6,340 nucleotides of DNA from Chromatiales bacterium (GTDB taxonomy: Bacteria > Pseudomonadota > Gammaproteobacteria > SZUA-152): the NCBI GenBank assembly GCA_026999335.1, contig JALTPW010001065.1, positions 1-6,340 on the forward strand, read 5' to 3'. The position numbers were made by a program, and so were the translations under genes. The notes under the pieces are model-generated. The model was not told the DNA's origin, did not search any database, and was given only the letters and a program-made list of their open reading frames with translations. Below are positions 1 through 5,545 of the stretch, piece by piece. Numbering within the stretch: the stretch's first letter is position 1; the number at the start of each line of letters is the position of its first letter.

Positions 1-62
1 AGCTGGGTGCTCTTGCCAGCGCCTTCGCCGCCTTCGAGGGTGATAAAAAGGCCTTTGCTCAT
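1..62 (-). CDS. tmk: Thymidylate kinase, N-terminal fragment (window-truncated)
   Basis: The first 20 complete codons of dTMP kinase lie here; the rest runs off the left edge. The enzyme phosphorylates dTMP to dTDP in the cytoplasm for DNA synthesis. The visible peptide starts MSKGLFITLEG and continues into the P-loop GGEGAGKST (about residues 11-19), which fits the Walker A of bacterial Tmk. The ATG is the complement of 60-62. No good Shine-Dalgarno sequence is visible before it. In E. coli tmk follows mltG almost directly; here 406 bp of repeat DNA intervenes. The identification rests on the P-loop context and gene order, because the LID region and DR motif are outside the window. Confidence 0.93.
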   Translation of the reverse strand, partial: MSKGLFITLEGGEGAGKSTQ

Positions 63-84
63 GACCGCAGCCCGGAAAAGCCCA

Positions 85-117
85 ACGCAAAGGCGCAAAG
101 ACGCGAAGAGCGCAAAG
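85..117 (-). repeat. Degenerate CTTTGCGT octamer array, minus orientation
   Basis: On the plus strand this reads as consecutive units ACGCAAAG, GCGCAAAG, ACGCGAAG and a 9-base AGCGCAAAG. These are near copies of the complement of CTTTGCGT. The same octamer occurs three times perfectly in the opposite orientation at 263-286. Short tandem repeats of this kind occur between genes in many proteobacterial genomes, which I state from memory. I know of no function. Confidence 0.7.
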
Positions 118-120
118 GCA

Positions 121-185
121 CGTAGGGCGGGCATTGCCCACTGGCGATTTTACACTGTGCACCGGTGGGCGGTGTCCACCCTACG
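121..185. repeat. REPIN-like element, copy 1 (inverted pair of REP sequences)
   Basis: This 65-bp unit begins CGTAGGG and ends CCCTACG. Each half starts, on its own strand, with the GTAG tetranucleotide typical of REP sequences and then forms a small hairpin with a 3-nt loop. The left half pairs GGGC (129-132) with GCCC (136-139). The right half pairs GGTGGGC (164-170) with GTCCACC (174-180), including one G-T wobble. Two inverted REPs with a short spacer is the REPIN layout, which is mobilised in trans by RAYT (TnpA_REP) transposases. Copy 2 at 313-377 has the same length and matches at about 49 of 65 positions. No RAYT gene is in this window. Confidence 0.75.
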
Positions 186-210
186 AGACTGAATTCGTTC
201 TTGCACTTCG

Positions 211-240
211 ACACAGGGGACACAGAGGCGCAGAGGACAC
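211..240 (-). repeat. CCTCTGTG-type octamer repeat
   Basis: The minus strand carries CCTCTGCG followed directly by CCTCTGTG, then a looser TCCCCTGTGT. It resembles the CTCCGTGC/CTCCGTGA pair at 445-460, which lies in the opposite orientation. It is a short low-complexity intergenic repeat, and no function is apparent. Confidence 0.5.
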
Positions 241-262
241 GAAAAGAATCAAAATAAAAAAT

Positions 263-286
263 CTTTGCGTCTTTGCGTCTTTGCGT
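263..286 (+). repeat. Three perfect CTTTGCGT tandem octamers
   Basis: CTTTGCGT occurs three times without a mismatch at 263-270, 271-278 and 279-286. The degenerate array at 85-117 has the same unit in reverse orientation, so the two arrays form a large inverted pair around REPIN copy 1 and the 211-240 repeat. The unit is not a multiple of three bases and sits in no credible gene. Confidence 0.85.
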
Positions 287-312
287 CGGATGTTTCGTTA
301 TTTCCTCAGCCC

Positions 313-377
313 TGTAGGGTGGGCATGGCCCACCAATGGTTTTGCATCGTGCGGCAGTGGGCGATGCCCACCCTACG
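313..377. repeat. REPIN-like element, copy 2 (inverted pair of REP sequences)
   Basis: This is the better-preserved copy of the 65-bp unit. The left REP has GTAG at 314-317 and a perfect 7-bp stem, GGTGGGC (318-324) with GCCCACC (328-334), closed by an ATG triloop. The right REP has a perfect 6-bp stem, GTGGGC (357-362) with GCCCAC (366-371), closed by GAT, and ends in CTAC. The outer 18 bases of the left arm match the complement of the right arm at 17 positions, so the unit could fold either as two small hairpins or as one long one. Both copies are followed six bases later by GAATTC (191-196 and 383-388), so the duplicated unit may extend past the palindrome. Confidence 0.8.
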
Positions 378-389
378 AAAGCGAATTCA

Positions 390-413
390 TCGCGGGCATG
401 GCCCGCTCCCACA
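390..413 (-). repeat. Solitary REP-like palindrome
   Basis: On the minus strand this reads TGTGGGAGC followed by a palindrome. Its stem is GCGGGC (392-397) with GCCCGC (401-406) around a 3-nt loop. The form recalls the GTAGGAGCGGGC...GCCCGC type REPs of Pseudomonas, although here the tetranucleotide position reads GTGG. The 18 bases at 389-406 are identical to 2477-2494, next to the pabB stop. It abuts the end of REPIN copy 2. Confidence 0.7.
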
Positions 414-444
414 GGGAAGAAACACGCGGCAACAACTGGCTTTT

Positions 445-460
445 CTCCGTGCCTCCGTGA
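445..460 (+). repeat. CTCCGTGC/CTCCGTGA octamer pair
   Basis: Two adjacent octamers, 445-452 and 453-460, differ at only one base and lie just downstream of the mltG stop codon. They resemble, in opposite orientation, the CCTCTGTG-type units at 211-240. This is a low-complexity repeat with no apparent function. Confidence 0.45.
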
Positions 461-468
461 CGAACAAA

Positions 469-1524
469 TCATTTGCCCAGCTTCCCCGAGGGCAACGACG
501 AAAACGGCTTGGCACGCCCACCCAACTGGTATTCCACCACGGCCTTATTGTGTTCCTTCAAGGTGGCGGAAAACTGGTGGCTACCATCGCCACGGGAGAC
601 GAAATACAGTTCATCCCCTTCTGCCGGATGCAGGGCAGCAATCACCGCGTCGCGCCCGGGCATGGCGATGGGGGTAGGCGGCAAGCCTTTGTGAAGATAG
701 GTATTGTAGGGGGTGTCACGGCGCAAATCGCGGCGGCGAATGTTACCATCGAAGCTACGGCCAAGGCCGTAGATCACCGTAGGATCGGTCTGCAAACGCA
801 TGCGTTTCTTCAAGCGGCGGTTGAAAACCCCGGCGATCTGCTTGCGCTCACTGGGCAGGGCGGTTTCCTTTTCGACAATGGAGGCAAGAATCAGCGCCTC
901 ATAGGCTGTGCCGAAAGCCAGATCCGGCGAACGCGCCGGCCATTCATCGCTCAGCAAGGCCTGCATGGCATCGTAGGCCCGCTGTAAAAACACCACATCG
1001 GTGGTCATGCGCGGAAAATGGTAGGTGTCGGGTAAGAAACGGCCCTCGGGATGTTCGCCGGGATAACCGAGCTGTTGCATGATTTCGGCATCACTGTAGT
1101 CGGACAGGGTATGCAACAGGTATTCATTGCTGTGCACGGCGTCCATCAGCTGGCGAAAGTTCCAACCCTCGACGATGGTGATGGCATACTGCAAGGTCTC
1201 GCCGTTGACCAGTTGCTGTAGCAGACGATGGGGGGTAATGCCAGTATCGAAGCGGTATTCACCGGCCTTGATCTGGTTGGCCTTGCCCTCCAGCCGACCC
1301 AACCAGATCAGATAGCGCGGGCTATCGATAATACCTCGGGTCTGCAAATCATGGGCGATGCGGGTGAGTGTCATGCCGGACTTGAGTTCGTAGCGCAAAC
1401 CGCTTTCGCCAAAATCCAGCGTTTCATTGGTGAAACTCCGGTAGTCCATCCATACCCAGGCTATGGTGAGGCTGACAAGGAGAACCAGTCCACCGAGCCA
1501 TTTAAAAAACCGCAACTTAGTCAT
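469..1524 (-). CDS. mltG: Endolytic murein transglycosylase MltG (YceG family)
   Basis: MltG cleaves nascent peptidoglycan strands at the outer face of the inner membrane and is thought to act as a terminase of glycan elongation. The 351-residue protein has a short basic N-terminus and one membrane anchor at about residues 7-26 (FFKWLGGLVLLVSLTIAWVW). A LysM-like part follows (about 40-110), then the YceG catalytic domain. The motif ASIVEKET (214-221) contains Glu218, matching the catalytic Glu of E. coli MltG. Other family signatures are GRFLPDTYHF (161-170), LQTDPTVIYGLG (244-255) and PYNTYLHKGLPPTPIAMPG (272-290). I chose the ATG complementary to 1522-1524 because it places the anchor at the N-terminus; the frame stays open further upstream inside pabC, but that part is not family-like. 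The start overlaps the pabC stop by 8 bp, which suggests translational coupling. The SD is weak. Confidence 0.96.
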   Translation of the reverse strand: MTKLRFFKWLGGLVLLVSLTIAWVWMDYRSFTNETLDFGESGLRYELKSGMTLTRIAHDLQTRGIIDSPRYLIWLGRLEGKANQIKAGEYRFDTGITPHRLLQQLVNGETLQYAITIVEGWNFRQLMDAVHSNEYLLHTLSDYSDAEIMQQLGYPGEHPEGRFLPDTYHFPRMTTDVVFLQRAYDAMQALLSDEWPARSPDLAFGTAYEALILASIVEKETALPSERKQIAGVFNRRLKKRMRLQTDPTVIYGLGRSFDGNIRRRDLRRDTPYNTYLHKGLPPTPIAMPGRDAVIAALHPAEGDELYFVSRGDGSHQFSATLKEHNKAVVEYQLGGRAKPFSSLPSGKLGK

Positions 1525-2335
1525 TGCACATATCCACGGCGGTGGCCAGATGAGTGGTGAGCAGCCCTGGCGCATAGTCGCGGCCCGCCAGCCGGCGCAC
1601 GGGCCAGATGCCGATGATACTGTTGGTGAGAAACAATTCATCGGCAGCGGTCAGATCATGCAGGCCCAGACGGCCCTCGTCCACCGGAATACCCAGCGCC
1701 CCGGCCTCGGCCATCACCCGGGCGCGCATCACCCCGGCCACGCCGCAGCACGACAGCTCAGGCGTGCGCAGGATACCTGCCTGCACCACAAACAGATTGC
1801 TCATTGTTCCTTCGATGATATTCCCCTCGATGTCTTGCATCAGCCCTTCGGCGATGTCGATGTCGTGCCACTCGGCGCGCGCCAGCACCTGCTCCAGCCG
1901 GTTGAGGTGCTTGAGCCCGGCCAGCGCCGGGTTCAAACCCAGGCGGGTGTCGCAAATACGCACGGCAACACCCTGTGTCCGGTTCTCCGGCGGATAGTCC
2001 GGAACCGGGAAACGCGCCAGCAGGCGTGTGGGCGTGGGATTTTCCGGCGGACGATAACCACGCCCGCCACTGCCACGGGTCAGTACGATCTTCAGCACCC
2101 CATCGGCCTCGCCACGGCAGAGCCGGTCAGCCTCGTCACGCAACAGGGTCTCGTCCGGCATCGGTAGACCCAGACGCCCACAACCGTGGGCCAATCTCGT
2201 CAGATGCAGCGACCAGAGACAAGGCCGACCGGCACAGATGCGCAGGGTCTCGAACAAACCATCGCCATACTGAAAACCGCGATCTTGCGCGTCAATGTCG
2301 AGCGTTTCGATGCCGTTGATGAGTGTCGAAACCAA
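1517..2335 (-). CDS. pabC: Aminodeoxychorismate lyase PabC
   Basis: PabC is a fold-type IV PLP enzyme that splits 4-amino-4-deoxychorismate into p-aminobenzoate and pyruvate for folate synthesis. Visible motifs are DRGFQYGDGLFET near the N-terminus, LTRGSGGRGYRP in the middle, the PLP-lysine segment AGLKHLNRLEQVLAR (Lys142 from the chosen start) and the EGTMSNLF phosphate-binding region. No ATG exists in frame. I chose the TTG complementary to 2333-2335: it gives 272 residues beginning MVSTLING, close to E. coli PabC (269 residues, MFLING, PLP-Lys at 140 by my recollection of that sequence). The alternative is a TTG at 2375-2377, which adds 14 residues and has GAGG only three bases before it. 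The end overlaps mltG by 8 bp. The product identity is firm, but the exact start is not. Confidence 0.93.
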   Translation of the reverse strand: MVSTLINGIETLDIDAQDRGFQYGDGLFETLRICAGRPCLWSLHLTRLAHGCGRLGLPMPDETLLRDEADRLCRGEADGVLKIVLTRGSGGRGYRPPENPTPTRLLARFPVPDYPPENRTQGVAVRICDTRLGLNPALAGLKHLNRLEQVLARAEWHDIDIAEGLMQDIEGNIIEGTMSNLFVVQAGILRTPELSCCGVAGVMRARVMAEAGALGIPVDEGRLGLHDLTAADELFLTNSIIGIWPVRRLAGRDYAPGLLTTHLATAVDMCND

Positions 2336-2478
2336 GTGCTGCGCGTCCGTGATTGAAAGCCGGAAAGGATACCACAACCGCCTCGTTTGTTGCCGGGTGA
2401 GAACGCCGTATCAGGCACAGAAATTGTAATTCGGTTGAGGTGATACAGAGCACTACGGAATGTGTACTATCGCAGAAT

Positions 2479-2501
2479 CGCGGGCATGGCCCGCCCCTAC
2501 G
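2479..2501 (-). repeat. Solitary REP whose GTAG contains the pabB stop codon
   Basis: The minus strand reads C-GTAG-GGGCGGGCCATGCCCGC. The stem GCGGGC (2480-2485) pairs with GCCCGC (2489-2494) around the ATG triloop, and GTAG is the complement of 2497-2500. The last three bases of that GTAG (2497-2499) are the TAG stop of pabB, so the element begins exactly where the gene ends. The 18 bases at 2477-2494 are identical to 389-406. As RNA, this hairpin would form right after the pabB stop, where REP hairpins can limit 3' decay or downstream expression. That effect is inferred here. Confidence 0.75.
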
Positions 2502-3831
2502 CTACCCCGCTTTGCTCATCCCCCAACGCCAGCAACAACCCACGCGCCTTGGCACGGGTCTCTTCCAGTTCGCGCTCGGGTACCGAATCGGCAACGATAC
2601 CACCCCCCGCACGCAGACTAAGGGTCTGACCGTGCTGCACAATGGTGCGGATGAGGATATTGAGGTCGAGGCTGCCATCGCGATTGAGATAGCCCATGGA
2701 GCCGGTGTAGGCACCACGCCCCTCCCCTTCCAGTTCACTCAGAATTTCCATGCAGCGCACCTTGGGACAACCGGTGATGGTGCCACCGGGAAACACGGCG
2801 CGGATCACCTCACCCGGGGTGGTATCGGGACGCAAGCGGCCGCAGACGTTGGAAACGATGTGGTGTACGTGGGCATAGCTCTCCAACACCATCAGCTCGT
2901 CCACCTTCACCGTACCAGGGATGCAAATGCGGCCGAGGTCGTTGCGCTCCAGGTCGATGAGCATAATATGCTCAGCGCGCTCCTTGGGGTGGGTCAACAA
3001 TTCATCCTGCAGGGCGCGATCCTCTTGCGCCCCGGTATTGCGCGGCCGGGTACCGGCGATGGGACGGGTGTCGATGCGATCACCGCGCACCCGCACCAGC
3101 CGCTCGGGGGAGGAGCTGATGATGGCGGCATCGCCATACAGGGCCAGACCGGCAAAGGGTGCGGGATTGTGGCGACGCAGGCGACGATAGATATCGGCCG
3201 GGTGGATATCGCGACTCAGGGTGCCACGCCAGGGGCGCGACAGGTTTACCTGAAATACATCGCCCTCGACGATATAGTCCTTGCAGCGCTGCACAGCGGA
3301 CAGATAAGGCGCCGGCGATGCCTCGTGCAGACTAAGCGGCAACGGCGCCGGTTCGTCACCGCTAGGGGCTGGCAACTGCCCCAGATCGGCCTTCAGCTGC
3401 ACCAGCTGTTCGGACTGCTCGGCCACCAGCACCCAACCATCACGCCGGTGATCACGAATCACCGCCGCCGGAACGCGGGTGGCAAAGGCTACGGGCAGGC
3501 CGTCATTGGCCACCGGCAACCGCAGCCTGGGTTCCACCTGCGCGGCCAGCTCGTAGCCAAGATAGAGAAACCAACCGCCGTGGAAGGGGATCTCTGCGTC
3601 GGGCAGGTCAGTCGACGAGGCTTGCCGCCAGGCGGCATCCAGCAGGGTGAGGAAATCATCGCCATCGGCACAGCTCAGGGTCTCGCCAGGCAAGGCAAAG
3701 AGGATGTCGTAGCGGGCAGTGCCACCATGGGCGACGCTTTCCAGCAAAAAGGGATAGCGTGCGGGATGGGCCTCATGCAGAGTCAGCAGGTCGAGGTCTG
3801 CAACAGCATCGAGGAAACAAGTGTGCGGCAT
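2497..3831 (-). CDS. pabB: Aminodeoxychorismate synthase component I (PabB), PIAGT type
   Basis: PabB converts chorismate, with ammonia from the PabA glutaminase subunit, into 4-amino-4-deoxychorismate. The 444-residue protein has the anthranilate synthase I N-terminal region (with LLES at 29-32 and GGWFLYLGYELA at 85-96) followed by the chorismate-binding domain. Domain motifs are GDVFQVNLSR (190-199), SSSPERLVR (239-247), RPIAGTRPR (256-264), HPKERAEHIMLIDLERNDLG (281-300), FPGGTITGCPK (347-357) and RAGGGIVADS (407-416). At position 259 it has Ala where E. coli PabB has the chorismate-attacking Lys (PIKGT). I chose the ATG complementary to 3829-3831, 49 bp after fabF; the frame is open 41 codons further into fabF, but that stretch is not family-like. 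TrpE is the main alternative. Adjacency to pabC and the length near that of PabB favour PabB. Confidence 0.88.
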   Translation of the reverse strand: MPHTCFLDAVADLDLLTLHEAHPARYPFLLESVAHGGTARYDILFALPGETLSCADGDDFLTLLDAAWRQASSTDLPDAEIPFHGGWFLYLGYELAAQVEPRLRLPVANDGLPVAFATRVPAAVIRDHRRDGWVLVAEQSEQLVQLKADLGQLPAPSGDEPAPLPLSLHEASPAPYLSAVQRCKDYIVEGDVFQVNLSRPWRGTLSRDIHPADIYRRLRRHNPAPFAGLALYGDAAIISSSPERLVRVRGDRIDTRPIAGTRPRNTGAQEDRALQDELLTHPKERAEHIMLIDLERNDLGRICIPGTVKVDELMVLESYAHVHHIVSNVCGRLRPDTTPGEVIRAVFPGGTITGCPKVRCMEILSELEGEGRGAYTGSMGYLNRDGSLDLNILIRTIVQHGQTLSLRAGGGIVADSVPERELEETRAKARGLLLALGDEQSGVA

Positions 3832-3880
3832 AATGGCGTGGCTGCCCCCGGTCGGCGACGGCGGATACCGCCCGCACGAC

Positions 3881-5122
3881 TTAGTCCAGCTTGCGAAACA
3901 CCAGGGTACCGTTGGTACCGCCGAAGCCAAAGGAATTGGATATGGCCACGTCAATTTTCATCTCGCGCGCCGTGTGTGGCACGTAATCGAGATCACAACC
4001 CTCGTCGGGGTTATCCAGATTGATCGTGGGTGGAGCCACCTGGTCGCGGATAGCCAGGACGGTGAACACGGCCTCGATGCCACCGGCGGCGCCCAGCAGG
4101 TGGCCGGTCATGGACTTGGTGGAACTCATGGCCAGCTTGTTGACACGCGCGCCAAAGGCGGCCTTCACGGCGTCAGTCTCACCCTTGTCGCCAGCGGGGG
4201 TAGAGGTGCCGTGGGCGTTGATATAATCCACCTCGGCCGGATCGATACCGGCATTTTTCAACGCCGTGACCATGCAACGTGCCGCACCCTCACCGCCCGG
4301 CGACGGTGAGGTCATATGGAAGGCATCGCCGCTCATGCCGAAACCGGCCACCTCGGCGTAGATGCCCGCACCGCGGGCCTTGGCATGCCCGTAGTCTTCC
4401 AACACCACCACGCCGGCACCGTCGCTGAGCACGAAGCCATCGCGATCTTTGTCCCAGGGACGGCTGGCCGCCTGCGGATCGTCGTTGCGCGTGGACAACG
4501 CACGCGCAGCGGCAAAACCACCCAGGCCGGTGGGACTGGTGGCCATCTCGGCGCCGCCGGCAATCATCACATCGGCATCGCCATACTCGATCAGGCGCGC
4601 CGCATCACCGATGGAATGGGTGGCGGTGGCACAGGCGGTGGTGATGGCGTAGTTGGGGCCTTTCATGCCATACATGATGGACAGATTACCGGAGATCATG
4701 TTGATGATGTTGCTAGGCACGAAGAAGGGTGAAATCTTGCGTGGACCACCCTTGAGGAAGGCCGCATAGCCTTCTTCGATGCCGCCCAGACCACCGATAC
4801 CGGAACCGATGGAGACACCGATACGCTCGGCATTTTCGCTGGTAATTTCCAGCCCGGAGTCCATGAGGGCCTGCACTCCGGCAGCCACACCGTAATGAAT
4901 GAAGGGCGCCATCTTGCGGGCATCCTTGGGCTTCATGTAATCGCTAATATCAAAGCCCGTTACCGAGCCACCAAAACGCACGGAGAAATCGCTGACATCA
5001 AAATGGGTGACCGGAGCAATACCGCTCTTACCTGCCAGGATATTGGCCCAGGAATCCGCCACGTTTCCGCCCACGGGGGAAACCATGCCCAGACCGGTGA
5101 TAACGACGCGTCGTTTCGTCAC
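3881..5122 (-). CDS. fabF: Beta-ketoacyl-ACP synthase II (FabF)
   Basis: FabF (KAS II) condenses malonyl-ACP with a growing acyl-ACP in cytoplasmic type II fatty-acid synthesis; in E. coli it also drives the temperature-dependent C16:1 to C18:1 step. The 413 residues match the family length. The Cys-His-His triad is intact: Cys164 in TTACATATH, His304 in NAHGTSTPAGD and His341 in TGHLLGAAGG. Lys336 lies in SSTKSMTGH and the C-terminal gating loop NSFGFGGTNG is at 396-405. The start is GTG (complement of 5120-5122), supported by GAGGT seven bases upstream and by MTKRRVVITGLG matching the usual FabF N-terminus. A terminator separates it from acpP, so it needs read-through or its own promoter. 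I find no convincing promoter. Confidence 0.97.
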   Translation of the reverse strand: MTKRRVVITGLGMVSPVGGNVADSWANILAGKSGIAPVTHFDVSDFSVRFGGSVTGFDISDYMKPKDARKMAPFIHYGVAAGVQALMDSGLEITSENAERIGVSIGSGIGGLGGIEEGYAAFLKGGPRKISPFFVPSNIINMISGNLSIMYGMKGPNYAITTACATATHSIGDAARLIEYGDADVMIAGGAEMATSPTGLGGFAAARALSTRNDDPQAASRPWDKDRDGFVLSDGAGVVVLEDYGHAKARGAGIYAEVAGFGMSGDAFHMTSPSPGGEGAARCMVTALKNAGIDPAEVDYINAHGTSTPAGDKGETDAVKAAFGARVNKLAMSSTKSMTGHLLGAAGGIEAVFTVLAIRDQVAPPTINLDNPDEGCDLDYVPHTAREMKIDVAISNSFGFGGTNGTLVFRKLD

Positions 5123-5129
5123 GGAGATA

Positions 5130-5134
5130 ACCTC
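5130..5134 (-). promoter_or_regulatory. Shine-Dalgarno site supporting the fabF GTG start
   Basis: The minus strand reads GAGGT with seven bases between it and the GTG. This spacing supports GTG as the true start. Confidence 0.75.
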
Positions 5135-5217
5135 ACTTCAACTTCGAATCCAGTCCAATGGCCGATAGCTGTCAGCACATTTAGCCCCGCCTCCGCGGCA
5201 AGGCCTAAACGCAACAT

Positions 5218-5252
5218 AAAAAGGCCGCTGCCACCGAATCGGGCTAGCGACC
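5218..5252 (-). terminator. Intrinsic terminator after acpP
   Basis: Starting 21 bases after the acpP stop, the minus strand forms GGTCGCT (5246-5252) paired with AGCGGCC (5223-5229), including one G-U pair. The stem is extended by GCC/GGC after a bulged A, giving about 10 pairs, and is followed at once by five Ts (5218-5222). A GC-rich stem directly before a T-run is the classic rho-independent form. It should end a large share of acpP transcripts before fabF. With only five Ts, partial read-through into fabF is plausible. Confidence 0.85.
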
Positions 5253-5273
5253 TTGCAGCTGAATCAGGGACAA

Positions 5274-5513
5274 TCAGCTGTGTTTGTGTGCGTTGATATA
5301 ATCCGTCGCCTGCTGAACCGTGGTGATCTTTTCGGCGTCCTCGTCAGGAATTTCAGTCTCGAATTCTTCCTCGAGGGCCATCACCAGTTCCACGGTATCC
5401 AGTGAATCGGCACCAAGATCGTCAACGAAGGAGGACTCGGTGGTGACTTCTTCCTCTTTCACGCCAAGCTGCTCTACGACGATTTTCTTGACTCGTTCTT
5501 CAATGGTGCTCAT
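5274..5513 (-). CDS. acpP: Acyl carrier protein (AcpP)
   Basis: AcpP carries acyl intermediates as thioesters on a 4'-phosphopantetheine arm for fatty-acid, phospholipid and lipid A synthesis. The 79-residue acidic protein has the four-helix ACP pattern and the modification motif GADSLDTVELVMALEEEFE. Ser37 (counting Met1) is the phosphopantetheine site used by AcpS. The N-terminus MSTIEERVKKIVVEQLGV closely matches E. coli AcpP, as does the middle. The ATG is the complement of 5511-5513, with GGAGGA ten bases upstream. Its own promoter, 5' stem-loop and downstream terminator suggest a short abundant mRNA, which fits one of the most plentiful proteins in the cell. The flanking genes fabG and fabF work on the same carrier. 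Confidence 0.98.
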   Translation of the reverse strand: MSTIEERVKKIVVEQLGVKEEEVTTESSFVDDLGADSLDTVELVMALEEEFETEIPDEDAEKITTVQQATDYINAHKHS

Positions 5514-5523
5514 TTTGGATAAA

Positions 5524-5529
5524 TCCTCC
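5524..5529 (-). promoter_or_regulatory. Strong Shine-Dalgarno site of acpP
   Basis: The minus strand reads GGGAGGA at 5524-5530, almost fully complementary to the 16S rRNA tail, with ten bases before the ATG. It is the best ribosome-binding site in the window. Confidence 0.8.
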
Positions 5530-5545
5530 CAATGGTTTGCTTTGA

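Larger units (their letters stand above)
63..468. other. Repeat-filled intergenic region between mltG and tmk
   Basis: This 406-bp gap lies between the mltG stop and the tmk start. It holds no credible gene. It is built from several repeats placed one after another: an octamer array (85-117), a REPIN-like element (121-185), a second octamer type (211-240), an octamer array in the opposite orientation (263-286), a second REPIN-like element (313-377), a solitary REP (390-413) and another octamer pair (445-460). Open frames crossing it on both strands read the repeats themselves: peptides such as GRCPPY and VGW-PPT recur once per REPIN copy. I see no clear promoter for tmk and no T-run terminator after mltG. 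Confidence 0.85.

Noticed and set aside
63..468. CRISPR array
   Set aside because: Repeats are few, unequal, partly inverted and not separated by uniform unique spacers. No cas gene is present.
265..987. Plus-strand open frame of 240 codons
   Set aside because: Most of it is antisense to the clearly identified mltG, and its start lies in the octamer/REPIN repeats. It has no protein-family signal.
2423..2428. TACAAT on the minus strand as a -10 box for pabC
   Set aside because: The hexamer is good, but no -35-like sequence is found 16-18 bp upstream.
3860..3872. GGCGG-ATA-CCGCC hairpin between fabF and pabB
   Set aside because: It is a 5-bp stem without a following T-run, so it is not a terminator; such short GC palindromes are expected by chance in GC-rich DNA.
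2440..4023. Long plus-strand open frame of 527 codons
   Set aside because: It lies antisense to pabB and the end of fabF, shows no recognisable motif, and is explained by GC-rich codon bias of the real gene on the other strand.
5147..5175. Possible fabF promoter, CTGACA and TGGATT with a 17-bp spacer on the minus strand
   Set aside because: The -35 box is fair but the -10 box matches only 3 of 6. It is too weak to list, though a promoter here would make sense after the acpP terminator.
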